Source of the DNA: Rhodoferax lacus
Lineage (GTDB): Bacteria > Pseudomonadota > Gammaproteobacteria > Burkholderiales > Burkholderiaceae_C
Reading direction: 5' to 3'
Length of the DNA stretch: 64,000 nucleotides
NCBI RefSeq assembly: GCF_003415675.1
Contig: NZ_QFZK01000004.1
Span: 310,001 to 374,000 of the forward strand
Positions 51,717 through 61,664 of this stretch are shown piece after piece. Positions within the stretch are counted from its first letter, which is position 1. Every line of letters starts with the position of its first letter. A program made the position numbers and the translations under genes. The notes beneath the pieces were generated by a model. It saw only the letters and a program-made list of their open reading frames with translations. It was not told where the DNA came from and searched no databases.

Positions 51717-52295
51717 ATGCGACCCAAGCTCATCACCCGCGAACTGATTCCCTTCACGCTGTCGTTTGCCGCGCTGGCAGCGGCCGCGCTGTTGCTCGAT
51801 GCCCTGCTGCACTTCTACCAACTGGTTTGGATAGGGCGCTACCTGGGCATTGTGGGAACGCTGCTGATCGCCTTCTCATTCCGCTACTCGCTGCGCAAGC
51901 GCAAGCTCCTGCGCAGCGGCAACCCGGTCACCCTGCTGCGCCAGCATGAGTACCTGGCCTGGCTCGGGTCGCTGCTGATCCTGGTGCATGCGGGCATCCA
52001 CTTCAATTCCATACTGGGCTGGTTGGCGGTGTGGGCCATGCTGGTCAATATTGGCAGCGGACTGGCCGGCAAATTTTTGCTGGAGCGCGCCCGCAAGCGC
52101 ATGCTGGCAGCGCGCCAGACGATGCTGCGCCAAGGCGTGCCGGAGGCCGAACTCGAAGAGCGGGTCTATCTGGACACCATGACCTTCGATGTGGTCAAGC
52201 AGTGGCATGCCGTGCACTTCCCCATCACGCTGGCGTTTGCGGTGCTGGCGCTGGCGCACATCCTTGCGGTGTTTCTTTTCTGGGGCTGGAAATGA
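51717..52295 (+). CDS. Membrane protein of the redox module (cytochrome b-like?)
   Basis: A 192-residue protein with four to five hydrophobic helices: TLSFAALAAAALLLDALLHFYQLVW, YLGIVGTLLIAFSFRY, YLAWLGSLLILVHAGIHFN, GWLAVWAMLVNIGSGLAGKFLL and a last LAFAVLALAHILAVFLFWGW. Histidines in LVHAGIHF, WHAVHFP and LAHILAV sit at helix ends where they could bind haem b or quinone, as in ferric-reductase-like proteins. No family signature is certain. Stop and next start overlap (ATGA), so it is coupled to the octaheme cytochrome. Confidence 0.75.
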   Translation: MRPKLITRELIPFTLSFAALAAAALLLDALLHFYQLVWIGRYLGIVGTLLIAFSFRYSLRKRKLLRSGNPVTLLRQHEYLAWLGSLLILVHAGIHFNSILGWLAVWAMLVNIGSGLAGKFLLERARKRMLAARQTMLRQGVPEAELEERVYLDTMTFDVVKQWHAVHFPITLAFAVLALAHILAVFLFWGWK

Positions 52296-52999
52296 GCCGC
52301 CGCTGGGTCTGGATACTGGTGAGCCTGAACCTGGTGCTGCTGCTGGCGCTGGTGTTTGTCTACCCGCACCTGATGGTGAGCCCGGGGCAGGTGGTTGCAG
52401 GCCACAAAGAGATAGCCACCGACTGCTTTGCCTGCCATGCGCCCCTGCGCGGCGCCTCTGCAAGCCGTTGCGTGGCCTGCCACGCACTGGCCGATATCGG
52501 ACTGCGCAGCACCCAGGGCAAGCCCATCGTCCACAAGACGCTGAAGGTCTCGTTTCACCAGGACCTGGTGGAGCAAAGCTGCATGGCCTGCCACAGCGAG
52601 CATGCCGGCCCCAAACTGCAGCAAAAGAGCCGCAAGCCGTTTTCGCACGAACTGTTGCGCAGTGCGGTGCGCACCCAGTGCCAGAACTGCCACCGCGCAC
52701 CCAGCGACAAACTGCACACCCGTATTGCCGGCAACTGCAGCCAGTGCCACGCACAGACGGCCTGGAAGCCCGCCAGCTTCGACCACGACAAATCCTTCGT
52801 GCTGGACCGGGACCACAACGTGGAGTGCGCAACCTGCCATGTCGGCAACGACTACAGCCGCTACACCTGCTACGGCTGCCACGAGCACACGGTGCAAAAC
52901 ATCCTGCGCGAGCACCGCGACGAGGGCATCCGTGACCTGGACAACTGTGTGCGTTGCCACCGCAGTGCAGACGATGAAGGCGGCCGGGGCGACGACTGA
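52292..52999 (+). CDS. Octaheme c-type cytochrome
   Basis: A 235-residue protein with one N-terminal membrane helix or signal (VWILVSLNLVLLLALVFVY) and eight CxxCH haem c motifs: CFACH, CVACH, CMACH, CQNCH, CSQCH, CATCH, CYGCH and CVRCH. Spacings resemble class III/cytochrome c7-type chains rather than tetrathionate or hydroxylamine enzymes. It would face the periplasm and take electrons from the two proteins encoded just upstream. No outer-membrane partner is seen, so the acceptor is unknown. Confidence 0.9.
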   Translation: MSRRWVWILVSLNLVLLLALVFVYPHLMVSPGQVVAGHKEIATDCFACHAPLRGASASRCVACHALADIGLRSTQGKPIVHKTLKVSFHQDLVEQSCMACHSEHAGPKLQQKSRKPFSHELLRSAVRTQCQNCHRAPSDKLHTRIAGNCSQCHAQTAWKPASFDHDKSFVLDRDHNVECATCHVGNDYSRYTCYGCHEHTVQNILREHRDEGIRDLDNCVRCHRSADDEGGRGDD

Positions 53000-53025
53000 C
53001 ACCAGGCCCCAAACGGACACACGCC

Positions 53026-54291
53026 ATGAACCTGCTCCCACCCCTTGCAGAGCCGCAAAGTCTGCTGATCGGCCTGTGCGTGGCGCTGGGCATTGGCTTG
53101 CTCGTAGGCGCCGAGCGGGAGCGGCGCAAGGACAGCTCGCCCTCGCGCAGCGCCGCCGGTATCCGCACCTTTGCTGTGGCCGCGCTGATGGGGGCCGTGG
53201 GCATCACGCTCGGTGGCATGGAGCTGCTGGCGCTGGCCGTGCTGGCGGTGGGTGCCGGCACGCTGGTGGCCTACTACAAATCGCGCTCCCGGGACCCGGG
53301 CCTGACCACCGAATTCGCCCTGGTGCTGACCTGCATGCTGGGTGGCATGGCCATGCGCGACGGTGTGCTGGCAGCCGGTGCCGGGGTCGGCCTGGCGCTG
53401 ATACTGGCGGCCCGCAACCGGATGCACCACTTTGTCAGCACCGTGCTGACGGAGCCGGAATTGCACGACATCCTGCTGTTTGCGGCTGTGGCCCTGATCG
53501 CCCTGCCACTCGCACCAGACCGCTTTCTGGGGCCATTTGATGCGCTCAATCCGCGTGCCTTGATCACCCTGGTAGTGGCCGTCATGACCGCCAGCGCCGC
53601 GGGCTACATGGGGGTGCGCTGGCTGGGCCCACGGCACGGCTTGCCATTGGCCGGGTTTGCCTCCGGCTTTGTGTCCAGCGCCGCCACCATCCACGCCATG
53701 GGCAGGCGCGCCCGGCAGAGCCCCTCGCTCACGGCCTCTGCCGTGGCCGGGGCGGTGTTGTCGTCGATTGCAACCATGCTGCAGATGTCGCTTGTCATTG
53801 GCCTGGTGCAGCCGGACCTGCTGCTGGCCATGGCCTGGCCTTTGGGGCTGGGCGGGGCAGCGGCTTCGCTGTATGGCCTGGTGTTTTTCCTGCAGAGCGT
53901 CAAGGATGCCCGGCCCCTGGAGGCGGTGGAGGCTGGCCGGGCCTTTGACCTCAAGGCCTCCATCGGGTTTGCCGGTTTGCTGGGCGGGGTGATGGTGGTG
54001 GCAGCCGGCCTCAACGCCTGGCTGGGGAATGCGGGCCTGTTACTGGGTGCTGCTGTGGCCGGCCTGGCCGATGCGCATGCAACGGCTGCGTCTGCCGCGT
54101 CCCTGGTAGCCGCTGGCAAGATTGCAGGGGGCCAGGCGATGGCGCCCATCCTGCTGGGCCTGACGACCAATGCCGTAACCAAGGCGGTGCTGGCCTTCCA
54201 TGCGGGGGGCCTGCGCTTTGCCAGCAAGATCGTGCCGGGCCTGGTTCTGATGGTGGGGGCTTGCTGGTTTGGGTTCTTGCTCGTGCGTTAG
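53026..54291 (+). CDS. MgtC/SapB + DUF4010 membrane protein
   Basis: A 421-residue integral membrane protein. The first ~130 residues are MgtC/SapB-like (LLIGLCVALGIGLLVGAERERRKD, AAGIRTFAVAALMGAVGI) and the rest DUF4010 (ALNPRALITLVVAVMTASAAGYMGVRWLG, GLPLAGFASGFVSSAATIHAMG). About twelve hydrophobic helices. Function unknown; the MgtC part suggests ion or stress physiology. It is 26 bases after the cytochrome gene and may share its transcript. Confidence 0.92.
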   Translation: MNLLPPLAEPQSLLIGLCVALGIGLLVGAERERRKDSSPSRSAAGIRTFAVAALMGAVGITLGGMELLALAVLAVGAGTLVAYYKSRSRDPGLTTEFALVLTCMLGGMAMRDGVLAAGAGVGLALILAARNRMHHFVSTVLTEPELHDILLFAAVALIALPLAPDRFLGPFDALNPRALITLVVAVMTASAAGYMGVRWLGPRHGLPLAGFASGFVSSAATIHAMGRRARQSPSLTASAVAGAVLSSIATMLQMSLVIGLVQPDLLLAMAWPLGLGGAAASLYGLVFFLQSVKDARPLEAVEAGRAFDLKASIGFAGLLGGVMVVAAGLNAWLGNAGLLLGAAVAGLADAHATAASAASLVAAGKIAGGQAMAPILLGLTTNAVTKAVLAFHAGGLRFASKIVPGLVLMVGACWFGFLLVR

Positions 54292-54292
54292 G

Positions 54293-54595
54293 TGTGAAGA
54301 GTCAAGAGCTTGTTTCTTGATTGGTCGAGACGGGACCTGGGTGTTGCACCACCAAGGCCTTGATGCGGACGGTGCCAGTTGCTATGGTGATTCCAGTGGT
54401 CCCAGGCGGGGTCATCAATGGCCACGAGCAGCACCTCCCAGCCAGCCCCTCCAGGCTTTCACGCCGGTTGCTTGTGACCCGGTGGCTGGGGCGCACGGTA
54501 CGCCCGAGCTTCGTGGTGCCGATGTGCAACATGTCACCGGGCGCTCCGTGCGCGTAACGCACCATCGGCTCAGCCAGGCTGACCCGGCTCCTCAC
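54293..54595 (-). pseudogene. IS481-family transposase remnant
   Basis: Reading from 54595, EPMVRYAHGAPGDMLHIGTTKLGRTVRPSHRVTSNRR matches the start of the IS481 transposase catalytic core. A frameshift follows; in the next frame AGWEVLLVAIDD continues the core, then jumps to SNWHRPHQGLGGATPRSRL, the end of the protein. So both a frameshift and a large internal deletion have occurred, removing most of the DDE core. No terminal inverted repeats were found. Confidence 0.75.
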
Positions 54596-54609
54596 GATAA
54601 AGTGCGCGC

Positions 54610-54940
54610 ATGAACCGCCCCGTTTCTGACCTCCAACTGATGATTTCGGGCATGGAGCCCGTCTTGAATGAGGGCTTCTACGTCTACACCTCGGTCCCGC
54701 AGGGAACCGACACGTCCATGGTGCCTTGCATTGCCACGGTCCGTGAAGCCGAGGGGCTTACGCTGGTTGTTCCCGAACGCCAAGCACTTGCCAACGGATG
54801 GTCGATTCTTTTCCGCTGCGCTGGCGCAGGAGGCAATCAGCTGCAACGTCGTTGCAGGGGCCTATCATGACCACATCTTTGACCCCGCCGAACTGGCAGA
54901 CAAGTCCTTGGCGGTCTTGAAGAAATTGCAAAACGCATAA
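54610..54940 (+). pseudogene. Broken ACT-domain protein gene
   Basis: Frame one, from ATG 54610, gives MNRPVSDLQLMISGMEPVLN to GWSILF, as in small two-ACT proteins of proteobacteria. The family's next ~20 residues are missing, and the C-terminal part FSAALAQEAISCNVVAGAYHDHIF and PAELADKSLAVLKKLQ is in another frame, ending 54938-54940. This fits an internal deletion not divisible by three near 54805. The product would be truncated at 54870. Confidence 0.75.
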
Positions 54941-55083
54941 GTCGCACGGGTGGCCATCGCGCAGAGGGGGCGGCGAGTGCAGGGCCGGGCATTGGCTCCG
55001 GAGCAATGCCATGTACCATGACCGCCGCGGCAGACAACCGTCTTGCCCCTTCACGCCGATCTTCATATCCCCAGGAAACACCC

Positions 55084-55593
55084 ATGACAAGCCCGATGTA
55101 TGCCCACAGCGTTCCCGTCCTCAAGCAAATGCTGACAGCCCTAAAAGCCATCCTGGCGCGTGCTGACGCACACCTGGCTGCCAAATCGATAGAGCCCGAG
55201 GCGCTGTTGCGCGCACGCCTGTTTCCCGACATGTTTCCGATGATCAAGCAGGTGCAAATTGCTGCCGACTTTGCGCGCGGCATTTCGGCCAGGCTTGCGG
55301 GCGTGGCTGTTCCGGTTTTTGAGGGCAAGGAGCAAAGCTTCGCCGACCTGGATATCCTGCTGGACCAGACGCTGGCCTTTATCGACGGGCTGGACCCCGC
55401 ACAATTCGAGGGCAGCGAAATCAAGGAAGTGGTGCTGCGCCCAGGTACCCCCAAGGAAAAGAAGCTCAGCGGCCAGGCCTATCTGTCCAACTACGGACTG
55501 CCGCAGTTTTTCTTCCATGTCACCACCACTTACACGCTGCTGCGCCACAACGGTTTGGATATCGGCAAGCGCGACTTCATGGGCACCTACTGA
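55084..55593 (+). CDS. DUF1993 protein
   Basis: A 169-residue helical protein of the DUF1993 family: MTSPMYAHSVPVLKQMLTALKAIL, RLFPDMFPMIKQVQIAADFARG, and a closing YLSNYGLPQFFFHVTTTYTLLRHNGLDIGKRDFMG. Such proteins resemble DinB-like four-helix bundles; function unknown. ATG 55084 was chosen at the family start, with CAGGAAACACCC upstream. Confidence 0.92.
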   Translation: MTSPMYAHSVPVLKQMLTALKAILARADAHLAAKSIEPEALLRARLFPDMFPMIKQVQIAADFARGISARLAGVAVPVFEGKEQSFADLDILLDQTLAFIDGLDPAQFEGSEIKEVVLRPGTPKEKKLSGQAYLSNYGLPQFFFHVTTTYTLLRHNGLDIGKRDFMGTY

Positions 55594-55674
55594 GCCCGAG
55601 CTGCGACGCATCACCGCAGACGGGCGAGGCAGCGCAAGCCTTCGCCGCTGCAGCGGACAGCAGGTTGCGGCCCC

Positions 55675-56724
55675 TCAGCGCTTGAGCGCCGGGCTGAACG
55701 CCATCAAACTCAGTGTCTCAAACAGCATTTGTGCCCCGGCCTGCGCGGTGTTGGTGGTGCTGTCGTACTGGGGTGACACCTCCACCACGTCGCCGCCGCA
55801 GATGTTCAGGCCCTTGAGGCCATGGTAGATGGCCAGCGCCTCGCGCGTGCTCAGGCCGCCGATCTCGGGCGTGCCGGTGCCGGGCGCAAACACCGGGTCC
55901 AGCCCGTCCACATCAAAGGTCAGATAGGTCGGGCCATCGCCCACCACGGCGCGGGCCATGCGGATGATTTCCTCGATACCGAGCTTGTTGATGTCTTCGG
56001 CATGCACCACGGTCATGCCCGAGTCCTTGGAGAACTCCCACAGATATTCGGAGGAGCCACGGATGCCAATCTGGATGCAGCGCGTGGGGTCCAGCACGCC
56101 GTCCAGCACGGCCAGGCGGAACGGGCCGCCGTGGTGAAAGCGGGTCTGGTCAAAGGCGCCGCCGGTGTCGCAGTGGGCGTCAATGTGGATCATGCCCACT
56201 GGCGCCTTGCGGCCCACGGCCTTGAGGATAGGGTAGGTGATGGAGTGGTCGCCACCCGCGGTGAGCGGCAGCACGCCCTGGTCCACCACGTGGTGGTACC
56301 AGGCCTCGATGTCTTCTATGCACAGGGGCAGGCTGTAGCGGCTGCGAAAGGGCACGTCGCCCACATCGGCCACGCGCAGGCTGTGCACGGGCGCCACGTC
56401 CAGCACATGGTTGTAGGGGCCTATGCGCTCGATGGTGCGCAGGGCGCGCGGCCCGAAGCGCGCACCGGGCCGGTTGCTCGCACCCAGGTCCATGGGTGCG
56501 CCCATCAGGGCGACTTGCAGGTTGCCGAAGTCAGGAGCGCGCGGGTCCACCGGCAGGCTGGGGGCCGAGAGCAGGGTGGGAATGCCCGCATAGGGTGCGG
56601 CGCGCTTGCCGCCTTCGGAAAAGATGGTGGAGGCCACCTGCGCAAAGCGCGGGTCGTGCATCTGGGAGGCGTCGCCGGTGTAGCGGCTGCGCAGGGCTTC
56701 GAGCTGTTCGGGGGTGAGGGCCAT
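55675..56724 (-). CDS. Ureohydrolase (agmatinase-like)
   Basis: A 349-residue manganese ureohydrolase of the arginase/agmatinase family, hydrolysing a guanidino compound to urea and an amine. Metal ligands are in AGGDHS, MIHIDAHCDTGGAF, and LTFDVDGLDPVFAPGTGTPE. The sequence after the start (LEALRSRYTGDASQMHDPRF) is longer than in E. coli SpeB and reminiscent of guanidinobutyrase/guanidinopropionase-type enzymes, so the exact substrate is open. ATG 56724 was chosen at the family start. It is single-gene, with no transporter next to it. Confidence 0.92.
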   Translation of the reverse strand: MALTPEQLEALRSRYTGDASQMHDPRFAQVASTIFSEGGKRAAPYAGIPTLLSAPSLPVDPRAPDFGNLQVALMGAPMDLGASNRPGARFGPRALRTIERIGPYNHVLDVAPVHSLRVADVGDVPFRSRYSLPLCIEDIEAWYHHVVDQGVLPLTAGGDHSITYPILKAVGRKAPVGMIHIDAHCDTGGAFDQTRFHHGGPFRLAVLDGVLDPTRCIQIGIRGSSEYLWEFSKDSGMTVVHAEDINKLGIEEIIRMARAVVGDGPTYLTFDVDGLDPVFAPGTGTPEIGGLSTREALAIYHGLKGLNICGGDVVEVSPQYDSTTNTAQAGAQMLFETLSLMAFSPALKR

Positions 56725-56956
56725 GTGGGACTTTCGGAAGTTGGACAAAACGGGAGTGCAAGCAAGTAACGTGACACATTCCAATTCCGCAATCCTCGGT
56801 TACGTTTTGGCATTCCAAGGCGTGAGGGGCTTGCTTACAGGGAAGCCACATTTCTTCACAAAGCCAAGACACACGGGACATCGGCAACGGAGCCCGGCCT
56901 GCTCCAATGGATTCCATCAGATTTCAGGAGACGGTCTTCAAGACCCAGCCACACAG

Positions 56957-57349
56957 ATGCCCCATACCTTCACCTTCGCCAAACCGCGCACAGCTCCCCG
57001 TCAAAAGCTCGAAGTCGTACTCGGCAGCCATACCATCAAGGCCTTTGTCACAGCGCCCAAGGATGTGTACGTGATGGGTATCGTGCGCTGGGGCATGGAG
57101 TTTGGCCTGTTGGCCAGGACGCACGCGGGCGATTACGTGCGCATCAACGGGTCGGAGGCGCAGACGCTGAACTTCGAGGATGTGGAAACCGCCATAGCCC
57201 GGGCCAGTGTGACCGGGCGCGGCGAGTCCTTTGCGATGTCGCGTGCGACGGGTGGTGCAGCTTCAGCCCAGCGTCCGGCAGTGGCGGTGACGCAGCGCAA
57301 GCACCGCAAGATTGACCCCTGCCTGACCTCCAGCGCCTATTGGCATTGA
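56957..57349 (+). CDS. Hypothetical protein
   Basis: A 130-residue protein with no family I recognise: MPHTFTFAKPRTAPRQKLEVV, KAFVTAPKDVYVMGIVRWGMEFGLLAR, then a basic low-complexity C-terminus (RKHRKIDPCLTSSAYWH). The start is uncertain; the frame is open far upstream. It ends eight bases from the convergent coaX stop. Its length and Val/Gly-rich core suggest a small folded domain plus a tail. Confidence 0.6.
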   Translation: MPHTFTFAKPRTAPRQKLEVVLGSHTIKAFVTAPKDVYVMGIVRWGMEFGLLARTHAGDYVRINGSEAQTLNFEDVETAIARASVTGRGESFAMSRATGGAASAQRPAVAVTQRKHRKIDPCLTSSAYWH

Positions 57350-57356
57350 ACCGGCG

Positions 57357-58124
57357 TCAGGCGGGAAACCGCTTTTGTGCAATAAACAGCAGGCCGTCAA
57401 AAATCAGGTTGTCCACCAGCTCGAAAGGCCGCGTCATGCTGGGTGCCATCTTCCAGGCAGCACCCCCGGTCATGATGCATTTGGGCTCGGCGCCGCAGTG
57501 CGCACGCACATGCTGCACCATGCGTTCCACCGCACCGGCAATGGCGTAGGTGCCACCGCTGGTGAGGGCGTCGCTGGTATTGGTGGGGAAGGGCGTGACT
57601 TCGCCGGTGGGCACGTGCAAGCCGGCGGTACCCGACTCGAGCGCGCGCAGCATGATGCCGTGGCCGGGCAGGATCAGCCCGCCCAGAAATTTGCCACTGG
57701 CGTCCACCGCTTCCACGGTGACGGCGGTGCCCACCATCACCACGACCATGGGTTGCGCCGCACCTTGCGTGAGCATGTGCTGGTAGGCGCCAATCATGGC
57801 GATCCAGCGGTCGGCACCCAGGCGGGCCGGGTGGTCGTAGCCGTTGCGCAAACCCGCCTCGGCCTCGCTGGCCACCACCCATTGGGGTGCCACGTCCCAG
57901 GCTTCCATCTGCTCTTCCACGCGGCGGCGGATCACGTCGCTGGCCACAGCACAACCCAGCACATGGGTGGGCGCCTGGATGCAGCTCCACGGGCCTTCGG
58001 CCAATTTGTCGATGTTTTCCAGGAACTCGGCGCCGCTGTCCAACAGCTTGGCGTCACGGTGGGCGGCGTCGTACAGCGCCCACTTCAGGCGTGTGTTGCC
58101 AATGTCCAGTGCAAGAAAGGTCAT
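57357..58124 (-). CDS. coaX: Type III pantothenate kinase
   Basis: A 255-residue CoaX: phosphorylates pantothenate in the first step of CoA synthesis. Seen: [15 protein letters not shown] (phosphate-1 loop), [15 protein letters not shown] (substrate site), [13 protein letters not shown] and [19 protein letters not shown]. In Burkholderiales this gene usually follows birA; here it follows the persulfide dioxygenase gene at nine bases and is probably co-transcribed with it. ATG 58124. Confidence 0.95.
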   Translation of the reverse strand: MTFLALDIGNTRLKWALYDAAHRDAKLLDSGAEFLENIDKLAEGPWSCIQAPTHVLGCAVASDVIRRRVEEQMEAWDVAPQWVVASEAEAGLRNGYDHPARLGADRWIAMIGAYQHMLTQGAAQPMVVVMVGTAVTVEAVDASGKFLGGLILPGHGIMLRALESGTAGLHVPTGEVTPFPTNTSDALTSGGTYAIAGAVERMVQHVRAHCGAEPKCIMTGGAAWKMAPSMTRPFELVDNLIFDGLLFIAQKRFPA

Positions 58125-58133
58125 GGCTGCTTT

Positions 58134-59243
58134 TCAGCCCTGGCGCCAGGGCAGACCGGCCAGGCGCCAGCCGCCCTTGTTGCCGCGCTGTGCGTTGCTG
58201 TCGGCGTCGCCCTCAAAGCCTTCCAGAATGTTGTAGGCCTCCAGGCCGAGTTCGGTGGCACGTTTGGCTGCGGCAATCGAGCGCACGCCGCTGCGGCACA
58301 GCAACAGCACCTTCTTGTTGCCCGCAGCCGCCTTGACGGCTTCGTCAAAGTCGGGGTTCATGGCCATGCCGGGCCACTGCTTCCAGGCCGCAGGCACGGC
58401 GCCGGGTACAAAGCCCACCCACTCGCGCTCGGCATCGGTGCGCACATCGACCAGCACGGCTTCACCGGCCTGCCACCAGGCGTGGGCCAGGGTGTTGGAG
58501 ATGTCGCCGGCATAGCCTTCTGCGGCGCGCACCGCGGTGCCGGTTTGGGACTCGGCATCGTGGCGCAGGCCGGAGTTGAGGTTGGCCGGGACGGCCTCGT
58601 CTATGCGTTTGGGCTTGGGGAGATGGAGTGCGTCCATGGTGGCTATGAATTCCTCTTGTGTTTTGCCGGCCACGCGGGCGTTATGCGTCTTCTCGGCGCC
58701 AATGCTGGAGTGGCTGCGTCCATGGTAGTCGTGGCCCGGCCAGACCGTGGTGCTGGCGGGGAGCTGAAACAGAATCTGCGTGAGGCTGTGGTACAGATCA
58801 GCGGCGCTGCCGGACTGGAAGTCGGTGCGGCCACAGCCATTGATCAGCAGCGTATCACCGGTAAACACATGGTCGCGCCAGAGGTAGCTCATGCTGCCCC
58901 GGGTGTGCCCGGGGGTGTGCAGGGCCTGGAGGGTCTCGCCGCCAAAGCGCAGCGTATCGCCGTCCTGCAACTGCACGGCCGCGTTGTGGATGCCGCAGTC
59001 TGCGGGCACGGCGGTTTGGGCTCCGGTGTGTTCGGCCAGCAGGCCAGCGCTGGTGATGTGGTCGGCATGGGCATGGGTTTCCACTGTCCACAGCAGGCGC
59101 AGGCCCTGGGTTTGCAGCAGTTGCAGGTCCCGCTCAAGCTGCTCGTCCACCGGGTCAATCAGCAAGGCCTCACGCGTGAGCGGATCCACCAGCACGTAGG
59201 TGTAGGTGCTGGATGGGGGGTCAAAAAGCTGAATAGGTTGCAT
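58134..59243 (-). CDS. Persulfide dioxygenase-rhodanese fusion (ETHE1-like MBL + rhodanese)
   Basis: A 369-residue fusion. Residues about 1-230 are an ETHE1-type metallo-beta-lactamase domain (VETHAHADHITSAG, HTPGHTRGSMSY, FTGDTLLINGCGRTDFQ, VWPGHDYHGRSHSSI). Residues about 255-360 are a rhodanese with active-site loop LLCRSGVRS. Such PRF proteins turn glutathione persulfide into sulfite and move sulfane sulfur. ATG 59243. It follows a CstR-like repressor gene by 98 bases, a classical sulfide-response pairing. Confidence 0.93.
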   Translation of the reverse strand: MQPIQLFDPPSSTYTYVLVDPLTREALLIDPVDEQLERDLQLLQTQGLRLLWTVETHAHADHITSAGLLAEHTGAQTAVPADCGIHNAAVQLQDGDTLRFGGETLQALHTPGHTRGSMSYLWRDHVFTGDTLLINGCGRTDFQSGSAADLYHSLTQILFQLPASTTVWPGHDYHGRSHSSIGAEKTHNARVAGKTQEEFIATMDALHLPKPKRIDEAVPANLNSGLRHDAESQTGTAVRAAEGYAGDISNTLAHAWWQAGEAVLVDVRTDAEREWVGFVPGAVPAAWKQWPGMAMNPDFDEAVKAAAGNKKVLLLCRSGVRSIAAAKRATELGLEAYNILEGFEGDADSNAQRGNKGGWRLAGLPWRQG

Positions 59244-59341
59244 GGCTGATTCGGTAGGCAGTGTAGCCACTTGCAGGCATCAAAAACCCGGGTGAACGGG
59301 ATATCGACCTGCGGTTAACCCTCGCTCTGTTCGAACTATGC

Positions 59342-59632
59342 CTAGCCGATGCGTGCCAGCAGGGTTTCCATGTCCTTGAGCATCAGGTCCAGATCCGTCT
59401 TCTGGGCTGCATCGGGCTGGATGCGGGTGTTGAGCTCCTGCTCCAGAAAGCACACCGTCATGCGCAGATAGGTGCTGTCGAGTGCCTTGCGCACGGCCGA
59501 GAACTGCTGGCCTATCTTGAGGCAGTTCTCGCCTTCTTCCACCATGCGCTGGATGCCGCGCAGCTGGCCTTCGGCCCGGCGCAAACGGTTGAGCACATCG
59601 GTTCTGGCCAGTTGGTCTTTTAAAACGCTCAT
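59342..59632 (-). CDS. cstR: CsoR/CstR-family repressor
   Basis: A 96-residue DUF156 helical repressor: LNRLRRAEGQLRGIQRMVEEGENCLKIGQQFSAV, LDSTYLRMTVCFLEQEL. Two Cys are conserved (NCLK and TVCF), but the His/Cys ligands needed for Cu (CsoR) or Ni (RcnR) binding are absent: Arg sits where CsoR has His61. This is the two-Cys pattern of CstR, which senses persulfides. With the persulfide dioxygenase-rhodanese gene next, a sulfide-responsive repressor is likely. ATG 59632. Confidence 0.88.
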   Translation of the reverse strand: MSVLKDQLARTDVLNRLRRAEGQLRGIQRMVEEGENCLKIGQQFSAVRKALDSTYLRMTVCFLEQELNTRIQPDAAQKTDLDLMLKDMETLLARIG

Positions 59633-59856
59633 GGCGTGGGTCTCCAAAAAACGGGGCTACCAAGGACAAACGGGACGCCTTGTCCCATTGGGCTACATGC
59701 CTGGAAAAACGCCATTGCAGTCGCGGCAGCGCGCAGTGGCACTCGCGCGCACAATAGAGGCAAGAGAAGCATAAGCATGCCCGCAGTTTAGCCTTTTTTG
59801 TGTTGTTCAATACAGGTATGGGTATGTTTGATGCGTTACTTACCATTGGCAACGCG

Positions 59857-59897
59857 TTGATTTAAGTCATTCGCTTGAATGGGGGTATGTGTATGAT
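59857..59897 (+). promoter_or_regulatory. FNR-type class II promoter of ccoG
   Basis: TTGATTTAAGTCAT (59857-59870), eight of ten FNR dyad bases, with -10 TATGAT (59892-59897) starting 28.5 bases from the dyad centre. The ccoG start is 32 bases downstream of the -10. GGTATG repeats (59815-59826) and an ATAC-N6-GGGTAT match lie further upstream and may belong to the divergent cstR promoter. Confidence 0.6.
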
Positions 59898-59929
59898 GAA
59901 AGTAACAAGCGAAAGGTTGGAAGTTTTAC

Positions 59930-61390
<1,461 letters not shown>

Positions 61391-61420
61391 GCAGCCATAA
61401 AGAGACGACAGGAGACAACA

Positions 61421-61663
61421 ATGATGAAGAAGACGATGTGGATAGTGTGGCCCGCCTTCCTGATGGCCGGGGTGCTGGAACTGCTGGTGTTTGCCGTGGT
61501 GGACCCGCAAGACCTGAACTGGTTTGGACATGCCTTCGAAATGTCGCGCCAGACGGTGTACACCCTGGGGTTTTTTGTGTTCTGGTTCGTGAACGCACTG
61601 GCCGGTGCGCTCACGCTTTTTTTGTCCCTGCCACCCAACGAGGTGAACCAGAGCCCCCTCTGA
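61421..61663 (+). CDS. Small membrane protein downstream of ccoG
   Basis: An 80-residue protein with two hydrophobic helices: MMKKTMWIVWPAFLMAGVLELLVFAVV and TVYTLGFFVFWFVNALAGALTLFL. Too short for CcoH; no family recognised. AGGAGACAACA precedes ATG 61421. It starts 31 bases after ccoG and is probably co-transcribed, hinting at an oxidase-assembly or membrane role. Confidence 0.8.
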   Translation: MMKKTMWIVWPAFLMAGVLELLVFAVVDPQDLNWFGHAFEMSRQTVYTLGFFVFWFVNALAGALTLFLSLPPNEVNQSPL

Positions 61664-61664
61664 A

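Noticed and set aside
59810..59825. ATAC-N6-GGGTAT and GGTATG repeats as a CstR operator
   Set aside because: Only one half-site is good and it is 180 bases from the cstR start; kept as a remark, not a feature.
61421..61663. CcoH (FixH) identity for the gene after ccoG
   Set aside because: The protein has 80 residues and two helices; CcoH is about twice as long with one helix and a periplasmic domain.
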